33,910 bases of DNA from Methanofollis sp. (GCF_028702905.1 NZ_JAQVNX010000013.1:2522-36431); one strand, 5' to 3'. Positions 13,732 to 21,892 are shown, counted from the first letter of the stretch. Notes: a model not told the origin generated them from the sequence alone. Program-made: numbers and translations.

Positions 13732-14343
13732 GAGGCCGAAGAACATGCTGATGATCGCCATGACTGCCGGGGCGATGAGGGCCTTTCCGAGGGGGAGGTC
13801 ATGGGCGTGGAGAAGGCCGTAGGCCTCGATCACGACCGACCAGATGAGGACGACGAAACTGATGATGGCGGTGACGGCCATGAAAGGGGCCATCGTGCCG
13901 AGCGCCGCCACCCCGCCCGTGACGATGGCGTCGACGTCAGGGTGGTAGATGAGAAAGACTGCGAGCGTCAGCAGGCCTGCGAAGACCTGCAGGAGACTTG
14001 CATAACCGACCGTGGAGAGCGTCGACTTGAACGACCCGGTGCCGCCGAGGAGTTTCACGATCCCGTGCATGACGAGGGACCCGATCGCCCAGGCGAAGAG
14101 CGTCATGAAGACGGCGACAAGAGCAGCGCCGGCGCCGGCGATCATCTGCATGGTGGCCGGGTCGACGTCGGGGACATCGATCGTCATTGAAGACGCCATG
14201 AGGTAGGCTCCTGCTCCAGCGATGAGTGCTGAAACGAGGACAATCAGTGCAGGGAGACCGATTCTCTCCCTTCCTGCACCCAGCGCTCCGAAGAAGCGGT
14301 TCGGAGCGATGAGAACGTTAATCAGGGAAGTGTCATTATCCAT
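13726..14343 (-). CDS. Yip1-family integral membrane protein
   Basis: A 205-residue membrane protein with five or six helices, of the YIP1/DUF1282-like type. It starts with a short soluble N-terminus (INVLIAPNRFFGAL, the typical 'P-x-R-FF' opening), then hydrophobic segments LPALIVLVSALIAGAGAYLMA, AALVAVFMTLFAWAIGSLVMHG, STVGYASLLQVFAGLLTLAVFL, MAPFMAVTAIISFVVLIWSVVIEAYGL and the C-terminal ALIAPAVMAIISMFFGLI. Function in archaea is unknown. AGGTGA lies eight bases before the ATG. It is divergent from the COG1361/ABC operon; a TATA-like ATATAG box sits at 14412-14417. Divergent placement suggests possible shared regulation with that operon, unproven. Confidence 0.85.
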   Translation of the reverse strand: MDNDTSLINVLIAPNRFFGALGAGRERIGLPALIVLVSALIAGAGAYLMASSMTIDVPDVDPATMQMIAGAGAALVAVFMTLFAWAIGSLVMHGIVKLLGGTGSFKSTLSTVGYASLLQVFAGLLTLAVFLIYHPDVDAIVTGGVAALGTMAPFMAVTAIISFVVLIWSVVIEAYGLLHAHDLPLGKALIAPAVMAIISMFFGLI

Positions 14344-14442
14344 TATCTATTCACCTGGAGAGGGGTCGCCTCTGCGGCCCCTGCTGCAGATCAATGTACG
14401 TCCGGTGTGACTATATGAACACTTCTATTGACAAATGGTAAG

Positions 14443-14452
14443 TTATTAAATA
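14443..14452 (+). promoter_or_regulatory. TATA box of the COG1361/ABC operon
   Basis: TTATTAAATA; predicted transcription start near 14473, leaving a leader of about 40 nt that contains the hairpin at 14481-14498. Confidence 0.5.
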
Positions 14453-14480
14453 CAAAATGTACATAGTGTTTTACACATCT

Positions 14481-14498
14481 GCGGGGCCGGTGCCCCGC
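14481..14498 (+). promoter_or_regulatory. GC-rich hairpin in the 5' leader of the ABC operon
   Basis: GCGGGGC, loop CGGT, GCCCCGC: a perfect 7-bp stem with tetraloop, only a few bases before the GGAG ribosome site (14502-14505) and ATG 14514. It would sit close to the 5' end of the mRNA and could shield it or affect translation. Confidence 0.4.
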
Positions 14499-14513
14499 GC
14501 CGGAGTTACTCAT

Positions 14514-15713
14514 ATGCATCATCGTACAGGCCTTGCCCTTATCATCGGGCTGATAGTTCTTGTCTGCGCCGCAACCGCCGGATCCACGTCTGGAGTTGCA
14601 TCGCAGGTCTCGGTTACGAAGACCAACATCGAACCCGGGTCTCTCATGCCCGGCGACATCGCCACCGTCAGCATCGAGGTGACCAATGGCGGCACCGATG
14701 CCGTCCAGATCAGTCGCGCCTTCCTTGAAGATACGATGGTCCCCTCTGTCGGCGAACAGGTCGGCAGCAATGTCGGCACCCTCGGTGCCGGTGCGAAGCG
14801 GACCTTCACCTACACTGTGAAGGCCGGGACAAACACCCACACCGGCACCTATTACCCCTGGTTCTACCTGGACTTCGGTGAGGGCGGCAGCCTGAGCACC
14901 CATATCCCTGTCCCGGTCGACGAGACCCCGGTCACCGTCCTTGTCACCTCCCGCCCTGACTCCTTTGTCGAGGGCAAGAAGGAACATATTCAACTGGTCA
15001 TCGGCAACCCCCGCTCCTCTGAGATCAGCGGCGTCTCCGTCGTGCCGGTCGGCGACGGCATCGAGGCAGTCCAGACCGGCCACTTTGCCGGTGCCATCCC
15101 GCCCTCAGGCACTGCCAATCTCACCTTCGACCTGACGGCCACGAAGGAGACCACCCTCGGGTTTGAGGTCACCTACCGCACCGGCACGAACACCCACACC
15201 ACCCGGATAGAGATCCCGGTGGTCTTTGGCGACGCCAAGACGATGGCCCACCTGGTCGTGAACAACATCGAGGTCAAGGGCGGGTTCGGTTCGTACTCGA
15301 TCGGCGGTGACGTCACCAATGCCGGTCTCACCACCGCGCGGGGTGTCGTCGTCACCACCGGCGACCCGGCCGTGCCCGAGAACCCGTACCCCGAATATGT
15401 CCTTGGCAGTCTTGAGGCCGACGATCTGTCGAGCTTCGACCTCAACTGCCGTGTCGAGAACGCCACAGAGATCCCCCTGCTGATCTCGTTCCGGGACGCG
15501 GACGGCACCCTGTACACGCAGTCGACCACCGTCTCCCTGGACAAGGCGGGAGGATACGTCCAGAAGAAGGCCCCTGAGGGTGCGGAGAATGCGGATGCCG
15601 GTCTCCCCCTGCCTGTCATCGCCATCCTCGGCGTGCTTGCCATCCTCGCCTGCGGACTGATCGTGAAGAAGACCGGTCTGATCGACGACCTGAGGAACTC
15701 ACGGAGGCCATGA
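14514..15713 (+). CDS. COG1361-like exported surface protein, ABC-system partner
   Basis: A 399-residue exported protein. Signal peptide at about 1-26 (LALIIGLIVLVCAATAGS), then three or four immunoglobulin/CARDB-like repeats (PGDIATVSIEVTNGG; EHIQLVIGNPRSSEISGV; GSYSIGGDVTNAGLTTARGV) and a C-terminal TM helix (LPVIAILGVLAILACGLIV) with a basic tail. This is the layout of the COG1361 S-layer-domain proteins often encoded with MacB-like ABC genes in methanogens. ATG 14514 is chosen because the signal peptide begins there and GGAG lies ten bases upstream; the frame is open further up. Its stop overlaps the ATPase start (ATGATG). It probably acts as an extracytoplasmic accessory or receptor for the exporter. 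Confidence 0.85.
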   Translation: MHHRTGLALIIGLIVLVCAATAGSTSGVASQVSVTKTNIEPGSLMPGDIATVSIEVTNGGTDAVQISRAFLEDTMVPSVGEQVGSNVGTLGAGAKRTFTYTVKAGTNTHTGTYYPWFYLDFGEGGSLSTHIPVPVDETPVTVLVTSRPDSFVEGKKEHIQLVIGNPRSSEISGVSVVPVGDGIEAVQTGHFAGAIPPSGTANLTFDLTATKETTLGFEVTYRTGTNTHTTRIEIPVVFGDAKTMAHLVVNNIEVKGGFGSYSIGGDVTNAGLTTARGVVVTTGDPAVPENPYPEYVLGSLEADDLSSFDLNCRVENATEIPLLISFRDADGTLYTQSTTVSLDKAGGYVQKKAPEGAENADAGLPLPVIAILGVLAILACGLIVKKTGLIDDLRNSRRP

Positions 15714-16393
15714 TGGACGAGGAGGCGGTCATCAGCCTCAGGGACGTCACGAAGATCTACCCCCTGGCCGCGGGGGACGTCACATCTCTCGACCATGTCT
15801 CCCTGTCGATACCGAAGGGGGACTTCGTGGCGATCATGGGGCCGTCGGGTTCGGGCAAGTCGACTCTCCTGAACCAGATCGGCTGTCTTGACACCCCGAC
15901 CGCCGGGGACGTCATCATCAACGGCGTAAACACGAAGGACCTCTCCGACGATGCCCTCACCGAACTGCGGCGAGACTCCATCGGGTTCATCTTCCAGAAA
16001 TTCAATCTTATTGCCGTCCTCACGGCGCAGGAAAATGTGGCGTACCCCTATATTGTCAAGAACCGGCGGCGTGACGACGGCGGGAGGGCCGCCGCCCTCC
16101 TGGAAAGGGTGGGGATCGACGCGGGCCATGCCGCCCATACCCCGAACGAACTCTCGGGCGGGCAGCAGCAGCGGGTGGCGATCGCCCGGGCTCTCATCAA
16201 TGACCCGGCGATCCTCCTCTGCGACGAACCGACCGGCAACCTGGACTCGACGACCAGCGTGCAGATCATGGACCTTCTTACCGAACTGAACCAGGGCGGG
16301 AAGACCATTGTGATGGTCACCCACGATCCCTCCACCGCGACATATGCCAACAGGGTGATCAGGATCAGGGACGGGAGGATTGAGGAGTCATGA
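15710..16393 (+). CDS. ABC transporter ATP-binding protein, MacB/LolD type
   Basis: A 227-residue cytoplasmic ATPase that powers the permease encoded next. Walker A GPSGSGKST at 44-52, Q-loop FIFQKFNLI, signature LSGGQQQRV, Walker B ILLCDEPT with catalytic Glu, D-loop NLDS and H-switch VMVTHDPS are all intact, so it should hydrolyse ATP. It belongs to the MacB/LolD/FtsE group that drives conformational change in FtsX-type permeases rather than classical import. ATG 15710 and 15713 are both possible; both overlap the upstream stop. It overlaps the permease gene by 4 bp (ATGA), so the three proteins are made in step. Confidence 0.96.
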   Translation: MMDEEAVISLRDVTKIYPLAAGDVTSLDHVSLSIPKGDFVAIMGPSGSGKSTLLNQIGCLDTPTAGDVIINGVNTKDLSDDALTELRRDSIGFIFQKFNLIAVLTAQENVAYPYIVKNRRRDDGGRAAALLERVGIDAGHAAHTPNELSGGQQQRVAIARALINDPAILLCDEPTGNLDSTTSVQIMDLLTELNQGGKTIVMVTHDPSTATYANRVIRIRDGRIEES

Positions 16394-17574
16394 TCTTTGC
16401 CGACATCTACATGGACCTGGCAAAGAGGAACGTGCGCCTCCACTTTCTCCGGTCCCTCCTTGCGGTGATCGGGATCGTCATCGGCGTCTTTGCGATCACC
16501 TCGATGGGGATCATGGGATCGGCCCTCCAGGTGGCGGTGACAAGCGACCTCGCCGAGAAGGGCGGGCAGCTGAGTATCTACCCCTCGTCGTCAGGGATGG
16601 GCGTCTTCGGGGTCTCCTCGGAGAAGAGACTCATCACCGAGCAGCAGTTCTCCAAGATCAAGAAGGCGAGCGGAAAGAACCCGGTCGTCCCGTTCCGTTC
16701 GAGTTATGTCAGGTACTCGACGAAAGGGAAGGAGAGTTTCGCCTCGATCTACAGCCTTGCGCCCGACGACCTTCCGCAGGTGGTGGAACTTGAAGACGGC
16801 GTGATGATCCGGGGCGGGAGCCGCGCCCTGGTCTCGGCCTCGATCGCCAAGGAGTACGACCTCAGGGTCGGGAGCAGGGTCAAGGTCGGGGACGAGGGAC
16901 ACGAAAAGAGTCTCCTTGTTGCCGGCATCCTGAAGGACAGCGGTTTCGGGAGCGGGATCTCCACCTACAACTCGATCATCGTTGCCGACCGCCTGTACGA
17001 CGAACTGGAGGGGAAGGCGAATGGCTACGACCAGGTGCTGGTCATGGTCAGGGACATCGACGAGATCGACGGGGTGAAGGATGCGATCGAGAAGAGTCTC
17101 AACGGCAGGAAGAAGACTGTGGAGATCATGGACCTGCGGGGCCTGATCGAGTCGATCAACTCCATCATCGGCACAGTCTCCCTTGTGGTGACCGGCATTG
17201 CCGGGATCTCCCTTGTCGTCGCCGCGGTGAGCATCTTCAATGTCATGATGATGTCGGTGAACGAACGTATCCGTGAGATCGGCATCCTCAAGAGCATCGG
17301 TGTAAAAAGAGGCGAGATCAGCCGGATGTTCCTGTACGAGGCGGCGATCCTGGGGTTCATCGGCTCGGTGATCGGCGGCATCCTCAGCCTGCTCGGCGGT
17401 GGGGTGCTGATCATGCTGGTCCTGCAGGACATCTCATTCCTCTTCGCCCCCCAGTCCCTCCTCAATGTGGTCTGGGGTATGCTGGTGGGCACGGGAGTCT
17501 GCGTCCTCTCGGGCGTGTACCCTGCCTGGAAGGCCTCGAAACTCTCCCCGATCGTGGCGCTGGCGGCCGAGTGA
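16390..17574 (+). CDS. ABC transporter permease, MacB/FtsX family
   Basis: A 394-residue permease. One N-terminal TM helix (FLRSLLAVIGIVIGVFAITSMG), a large extracytoplasmic MacB-type domain (about 50-265, with SSSGMGVFGVSSEKRLI, RGGSRALVSASIAKEY), and three C-terminal helices (IIGTVSLVVTGIAGISLVVAAVSIFNVMMM; EAAILGFIGSVIGGILSLLGGG; LLNVVWGMLVGTGVCVLSGVYPAW) with the conserved FtsX motif NERIREIGILKSIGVKRGEI. It likely acts as a mechanotransmission exporter for a peptide, lipid or envelope component, with the COG1361 protein as outer partner. No substrate gene is adjacent. A T-run near 17590 follows. Confidence 0.95.
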   Translation: MIFADIYMDLAKRNVRLHFLRSLLAVIGIVIGVFAITSMGIMGSALQVAVTSDLAEKGGQLSIYPSSSGMGVFGVSSEKRLITEQQFSKIKKASGKNPVVPFRSSYVRYSTKGKESFASIYSLAPDDLPQVVELEDGVMIRGGSRALVSASIAKEYDLRVGSRVKVGDEGHEKSLLVAGILKDSGFGSGISTYNSIIVADRLYDELEGKANGYDQVLVMVRDIDEIDGVKDAIEKSLNGRKKTVEIMDLRGLIESINSIIGTVSLVVTGIAGISLVVAAVSIFNVMMMSVNERIREIGILKSIGVKRGEISRMFLYEAAILGFIGSVIGGILSLLGGGVLIMLVLQDISFLFAPQSLLNVVWGMLVGTGVCVLSGVYPAWKASKLSPIVALAAE

Positions 17575-17782
17575 CGGCCTCAGCCCTGATTTTTTTCTGG
17601 CTCTGGAGAATTTTTGATCAGCTCACGAATGCTCGCACCCTTCACTATCAGGATAGGGGGGTGGATTGCAATTCTCCCTCTTCAGGATATCTGCTCTGTC
17701 TTCCCGGTCCCTATCCTAAGATCAGGGGACGACGAGCGATAGCGAGGAGTCCCCAGGCATAGATTGTGGGGAAGGCGGTGGA

Positions 17783-17819
17783 CACGTGCTTCTCCTCATA
17801 TGATGAGGAAGACACGTCG
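17783..17819. terminator. Long bulged hairpin between convergent genes
   Basis: ACGTG, CTTC and TCCTCAT on the left pair with ATGAGGA, GAAG and CACGT on the right, with small bulges and an ATG loop. It lies 18 bp beyond the DNA methyltransferase stop and 200 bp after the ABC permease. Upstream, AGGATAGGG (17651-17659) and CCCTATCCT (17709-17717) form another inverted repeat in the same spacer. Confidence 0.45.
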
Positions 17820-17836
17820 ACCAGAGCACGCCCCTT

Positions 17837-18847
17837 CTACTCCGCCCCTCTTTTTTTCCTCCTGCTCTCGACGCCCGCCCTCTCCAGGGCATAACTGATC
17901 GCCCACCGCCCTCTGCCGAACTCCTCGCCCAGGACTTCGACGGCCGTCTTCTTCGTTGCGCCCTTCTTCGTGAGTTGTCGGTACCTCGTCCTGAGTCTCC
18001 GGAGGTCCTCCGGCCGCCACCTCTTCCTGAGGTTTGCCGGGCCGCGGACGACCGGGCGACGCACTGTCTCCAGGAGTTCGCCTGGCTGCACCTTCACCGT
18101 CTCCCGTACCCCGGCCTCGAAGATCGTCTCCGAGACCTCGAAGCCGACACAACGCCGGTTCAGCCCGATGGCCGCGATCGCCGTCGAGAACCCGCCGAGG
18201 AAGAGGTCGCAGACGAGGTCGCCCTCGTTGCTGCTGTACTGGATCATCTTGGTGAGGAGTGCCGTCGGGAGTTCGTTCTTGTTCTTCGCCCTGCCCGGTT
18301 TGTACTCCCGGTTGATGGTCCAGACGTCTTCCCGGTCAAGGTAGTTGAGGCATCCGCCGTCCTCTGCCCTCTCCTCCCTGCCGAAGCGCGCCTCCAGATT
18401 GAAGGTCCGCTTTCCCCCGGGCTTTTCGTAGAAAAGGATGTGGTAGTGGGATGAGACATATTTTCGGCTGGTGTACACGCCGAAGGGGTACTTCCAGATG
18501 ATGTGGTTCACCTCCTCGAGGGAGGTCTGGCGGAGGGCGTGGAGGATGTGGTAGAGGTTTGTGTAGCCGGAGACGATATAGAGGGAACCGCCTGGCCTGA
18601 GGATCCGCTCGGCCTCCCTGATCCAGCCCTCGCTGAATGCCCCGTACTCCTCTTCAGGGACCTCGACGTAGCCATCCACCACGAACTCTTCGTCCCTGTT
18701 GTAGTGGCGGTCCATCCTGTCGCCATGGATCCCGTACGGCGGGTCAGTGATGAGCAGGTCGACGGAGTCCGTCTCCAGGTGCTCCGCGGCGCCGCGGATG
18801 CAGTCGCCGTTGTAGAAGAGGTTCCTGCCAATAGTGACCGATCTCAT
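17837..18847 (-). CDS. Site-specific DNA methyltransferase (N6-adenine/N4-cytosine type)
   Basis: A 336-residue methyltransferase. The catalytic motif TDPPYG at residues 34-39 comes before the SAM-binding motif DLFLGGFST at about 215, the beta-class order. DPPY usually marks N6-adenine methylation, though N4-cytosine is possible. A central NREYKPGRAKNKNELPTALL segment is the typical target and SAM region. The C-terminal 70 residues (RKRWRPEDLRRLRTRYRQLTKKGATKKTAVEVL) are basic and helical, and look like an extra DNA-binding domain. No restriction nuclease or specificity gene is adjacent, so it is an orphan methylase in this window. GTGAGG before ATG 18847 serves as ribosome site. Confidence 0.92.
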   Translation of the reverse strand: MRSVTIGRNLFYNGDCIRGAAEHLETDSVDLLITDPPYGIHGDRMDRHYNRDEEFVVDGYVEVPEEEYGAFSEGWIREAERILRPGGSLYIVSGYTNLYHILHALRQTSLEEVNHIIWKYPFGVYTSRKYVSSHYHILFYEKPGGKRTFNLEARFGREERAEDGGCLNYLDREDVWTINREYKPGRAKNKNELPTALLTKMIQYSSNEGDLVCDLFLGGFSTAIAAIGLNRRCVGFEVSETIFEAGVRETVKVQPGELLETVRRPVVRGPANLRKRWRPEDLRRLRTRYRQLTKKGATKKTAVEVLGEEFGRGRWAISYALERAGVESRRKKRGAE

Positions 18848-18979
18848 GTCCTCACGTCTGACCCGGCAGTGTATCTCTTTCCCTGTCCTGCCTCTAGTGA
18901 TGTATTCCGGTCTCTGTTTTTGCTTTTACCGGTTGCCCTGTTACACAGGATATGCCGCCCCGGCAGGAGTGCGACAGGG

Positions 18980-19010
18980 CCCGGCCCTCGCCTTTCTCTG
19001 AAGGGCCGGG
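18980..19010 (-). terminator. Strong hairpin after the PKD protein gene
   Basis: CCCGGCCCT (18980-18988) pairs perfectly with AGGGCCGGG (19002-19010), 26 bp beyond the stop of the minus-strand gene ending at 19036. A T-run lies on the stop-codon side of the stem. Confidence 0.45.
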
Positions 19011-19035
19011 AAAAAGAGTCAGGGATCTTTCTCCC

Positions 19036-20385
19036 CTATGCCGTGACGGTGATGTAGTCTTCCTTTATCTCCCGGCCAGGTGTGGCGTTCTCGCCGTACA
19101 CGGTGAGGTTGACGTCAAAGCTGCCCGGTGCGGTGTAGGCATGGGCAGGGTTCTGCTCTGTCGAGGTGTTGCCGTCGCCGAAGTCCCAGAGCCACGAGGA
19201 GATATTCACGACCGTGCTCAGGTCGGTAAACTGCACGGCCAGAGGGGTCGATCCCGACGTCCTGTTTGCGGTGAAACCGATCGTCCCTGCGGATCCGCTG
19301 ACATTGATGAAGCCTTCCGCCGATGTGTTCCAGGTGACGTTCTCCGCATCTGTCAGGGTGAGGGTGACGGCAAAGAGCCCCGGTTCATGGTAGGTGTAGA
19401 TCGGGTTCTGCCGTGTCGACATATAGCCGTCGCCGAAGTCCCAGTACCACGAGGAGATGTTCTCCACCGTGCTCAGGTCGGTAAACCGGACTGTGAGCGG
19501 GGCCTCCCCTGCGGTGACGTCCGCGGAGAAGGTCGCCGCCGACGAGGCATTTGTCGGTGTGACGTCTATCAACTCCTCTTTTGTTGCGGTCGATGTCTTG
19601 TTCTGTGCATCTGTCACGGTCAGGGAGACATTGTAGAGGCCTGTCCGGGTATAGGTGAACGCCGGGTTCTGCTCCGTCGAGGTGGCGCCGGCGATTCCGA
19701 AGTCCCAGAACCATGAGGTGACGTCCCTGACCGTGCTCGTGTCGTTGAACTGCACGGTGAGCGGCGCTGGCCCGCTCGTAGGTTCTGCCGTGAAGTTCGC
19801 TGTGTCCTCCCCAGCGAGACGGATCGTCATGTCGACGGCAATGGTTGCGCTCTCCACGGTCTGTTCGAAAGATGCTGTCTGGGGCGCGTAGATGAGCCTG
19901 ATCTCCTCGTCGTTGCGGAGCGATTTATATGTCGCGTTGTTTGTGATATAGGCTGTCGCGACGTCATAGAACCACCAGATTGTCGTTTCGTTATCCTCCG
20001 CACTCACGGCGATGTCGTTGACTTTGTTGACATAGAACCCCCACTCTGCCTCCCAGATTTCATACGAGAAGTTCCCTGCTTCTGCTGCGGCATCGAGTGC
20101 TCCGAGCGGGGTGTTGCGGTCGACCTCAACGTCGGTGTCGGTGTTGACCGGCCTGATCGTGAATGTCCCATCAGGGTCGACGGTCACCGGTCCCTCCCAG
20201 ATCGTGGTCGCCTCTGCCGACGGCACGGCGCCGGACGTCCCGGACTGCAGTGCGCCGTCATCGCCTGGTGCCCTGCTGAGTGAGAGAGGATCGATCTCCT
20301 CTGCGGCAAGCGCCCCTGCCGGTAGCAGGGCCGTGCACAGGACGATGAGCAGGACCATACCTGTTATACTGCGTGTACGCATCAT
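19036..20385 (-). CDS. Secreted PKD-repeat protein with N-terminal DUF4430-like domain
   Basis: A 449-residue exported protein. Signal peptide about 1-28 (VLLIVLCTALLPAGALAA). Residues about 60-175 resemble the DUF4430/transcobalamin-C-like domain (TPLGALDAAAEAGNFSYEI, GFYVNKVNDI, IWWFYDV). Three PKD domains follow at about 195-280, 283-366 and 368-449, each with a PLxVQF/RFxDLSTV strand and W-WDFG(DG) motif. There is no C-terminal TM or sorting signal, so it is released or held by protein contact. PKD proteins in Methanomicrobiales are surface or S-layer-associated. GGAG precedes the start; ATG at 20385 or 20382. The DNA of PKD repeats 2 and 3 is nearly identical in places (see findings). 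Confidence 0.9.
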   Translation of the reverse strand: MMRTRSITGMVLLIVLCTALLPAGALAAEEIDPLSLSRAPGDDGALQSGTSGAVPSAEATTIWEGPVTVDPDGTFTIRPVNTDTDVEVDRNTPLGALDAAAEAGNFSYEIWEAEWGFYVNKVNDIAVSAEDNETTIWWFYDVATAYITNNATYKSLRNDEEIRLIYAPQTASFEQTVESATIAVDMTIRLAGEDTANFTAEPTSGPAPLTVQFNDTSTVRDVTSWFWDFGIAGATSTEQNPAFTYTRTGLYNVSLTVTDAQNKTSTATKEELIDVTPTNASSAATFSADVTAGEAPLTVRFTDLSTVENISSWYWDFGDGYMSTRQNPIYTYHEPGLFAVTLTLTDAENVTWNTSAEGFINVSGSAGTIGFTANRTSGSTPLAVQFTDLSTVVNISSWLWDFGDGNTSTEQNPAHAYTAPGSFDVNLTVYGENATPGREIKEDYITVTA

Positions 20386-20917
20386 TCTCTTCTCCTCTCC
20401 CCGGTCAACGGGCCATGGCCTCGTGCCGGTGGATTTCGGGAAGTGTGATACATTGGAAAATATAATAATCCTCGCATTGCGCGGTATATGCTCGCAATGG
20501 CAAGGCAGGTCGAAAAAGCAGGCTCAACAGGAATGATATGACTATAACGGCCCTGCGATAGGGCGACATGCCGTCACCGTCCAGCGCCGTGCGCCGACAC
20601 CTTACGGTCACAGGTTGACCTCGAATCCCTGCGGAAGGCCAGGGAGTGGACCGGGCAGCATCTCAACCAGGGTGTGGAAGATCATAGCACGCGCCTCAGG
20701 CCGGGTCTTCCTGGCAGTGCAGGCCCTCATCGCATGACTGGCGAGATGAAGGCGAGTGCCAGAACGGAGAGGACGTGAAGGGTGGCGGCACTACCTTTTG
20801 CAGGACCAGTGTCCTCCCCGGCTCTCTGAGGAAATCTTTTAGTACCGGCACCCCCGTAGTATTACATATCATACGGGATGTCCGTGCAGGACACTCCCTG
20901 CGATCGGAGGTGGAAGT
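20386..20917. other. 532-bp region: promoter of the PKD gene and control region of the GNAT pair
   Basis: A TATA-like ATATAATAAT (20460-20469, minus strand) fits the PKD gene, and CATTGCG/CGCAATG (20475-20499) forms an inverted repeat just upstream of it. From 20610 to 20790 one plus-strand frame (LESLRKAREWTGQHLNQG...) has G/C-biased third positions but no clear start and an odd composition, possibly a gene remnant. From 20850 on lies the promoter/operator of the antitoxin-like gene. Confidence 0.5.
20853..20877 (+). promoter_or_regulatory. TATA box flanked by an inverted repeat, likely operator of the GNAT pair
   Basis: CCCGTA (20853-20858) and TACGGG (20872-20877) flank an AT-rich ATTACATAT box. 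Transcription would start near 20890, 28 bp before the antitoxin-like ATG. An operator straddling the TATA box is what an autoregulated toxin-antitoxin operon would need. Confidence 0.45.
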
Positions 20918-21064
20918 ATGGCAAAACCGATTGAACTTGGGCTCGTCCTGGAGGGGGAGGACGCGAAGCGGTTCCAGGAGTATCTGGACAACCCCACAGA
21001 CACCGATGACGGCCGCGAGTTGATCCGCGAAGCCGCCATCCTCGCACGTGAGATGCGACTTTGA
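20918..21064 (+). CDS. Small antitoxin-like protein upstream of GNAT gene
   Basis: A 48-residue protein with an excellent GGAGGTG Shine-Dalgarno six bases before the ATG. Sequence: an N-terminal strand-like PIELGLVLEGEDAKRFQEYL followed by acidic NPTDTDDGRELIREA and a helical end. The start resembles the beta strand plus first helix of ribbon-helix-helix antitoxins, with an acidic tail that could wrap a toxin. The gene's stop overlaps the TTG start of the GNAT gene by 4 bp (TTGA). Tiny gene, overlap, operator-like repeat and GNAT partner together suggest a type II toxin-antitoxin module of the GNAT class. I do not recall an established family name, and homology to DUF1778-type antitoxins is not evident. 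Confidence 0.65.
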   Translation: MAKPIELGLVLEGEDAKRFQEYLDNPTDTDDGRELIREAAILAREMRL

Positions 21065-21631
21065 ACACAAAAATACCCATCGAAAAACTCTCTTTTTCTC
21101 TTCTCAACGAGGACATTGATGTTTCATCGTTCCAGTGCGGAGAGTCGGATCTGACGGAGTTCCTGATCGAAGATGCCCTTGAGAACCAGAGTGCACGGCT
21201 GTCCGTTACGCGGGTCGTATCCTGCGAGGGTAGGGTTGCCGGCTTTTTCACGCTCACCAACGACTGCATCATCAGGAAAGGCATCAACGAAGGCGACGGC
21301 GAGGAGTGGTACCCGTATCCGCACTACCCCGCATTGAAGATCGCACGGCTGGCGACACACCAGGAGTATGAAGGTCGGGGGCGTCGGCCGGGCCATGCTG
21401 CTGAAGACGGTGGTCATCGCCATGCGCCTCTCCTGCTATGTGGGGTGCCGCATGATCACGGTCGACTCCAAACCGAACTCAGAGGGGTTCTATCTGAAAT
21501 ACGGTTTTCAGAGGGCCCTGACAAAAAAGAAGAAGGATACGATCCCTCTCTATCGTGACTTCTATCGGTCCTACCAGGAGGCCGAGAAGAACATGAGCCC
21601 GCCCTTGTCCACCTTTGATGAAAGATTATGA
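21061..21631 (+). pseudogene. GNAT-family acetyltransferase (toxin-like), frameshifted
   Basis: N-terminal part (from TTG 21061): KLSFSLLNEDIDVSSFQCGESDLTEFLIEDA, VSCEGRVAGFFTL, PALKIARLATHQEYEGRG, typical of TacT/AtaT-like GNAT toxins. The frame then shifts at a run of five G (21377-21381). Removing one G restores YEGRGVGRAMLLKTVVIAM and runs on to VDSKPNSEGFYLKYGFQ and the stop at 21631, giving a protein of about 189 residues. The break falls exactly in the RGxGRA acetyl-CoA loop, so the unshifted product would be inactive. Either a true inactivating mutation, phase variation at the G tract, or a sequencing error. TTG start overlaps the antitoxin-like stop by 4 bp. Intact members acetylate aminoacyl-tRNA or similar targets; the target here is unknown. 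Confidence 0.8.
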
Positions 21632-21819
21632 CGGGCTGTTTTTTTTACTTTATGAAGCTCCTATTTTAAAAGGGCCATTGAATCCCGGTAAACTGCTTCG
21701 GTATTTTCGAGGCGGCTGAGGAGGAACTTAATGGCGATCTTGAATGTCGAAAAACTCCCGGGGAAGAAGGGCGCAGAAGGATTCTTTTGAAAAAGGGCAT
21801 TAGGAAAGTAGGTATAAGT

Positions 21820-21892
21820 GCCCCAGCCCGGATTTGAACCGGGGACAACCAGATCTTCAGTCTGGCGCTCTCCCAGTCTGAGCTACTAGGGC
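21820..21892 (-). tRNA. tRNA-Phe (GAA)
   Basis: On the minus strand a 73-nt cloverleaf: acceptor GCCCTAG pairing with CTGGGGC (one G-U), D-arm GCTCAGACTGGGAGAGC, anticodon stem CCAGA/TCTGG with loop CTGAAGA (anticodon GAA), T-arm CCCGG TTCAAAT CCGGG. No CCA is encoded and no intron is seen. A TATA box (21917-21926, minus strand) lies about 25-30 bp upstream, and the octamer TAGTGGTC abuts the 5' end. Confidence 0.97.

Noticed and set aside
13400-17760. Similar words (GCTCGC, CGATAGCGAG) in the spacers near 13.4 and 17.6-17.7 kb as another repeat family
   Set aside because: Matches are too short and scattered to separate from chance without a genome-wide search.
20610-20795. Plus-strand frame LESLRKAREWTGQHL... 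as a gene
   Set aside because: Some coding-like bias, but no start signal and no recognisable family; kept only as a possible remnant in the region note.
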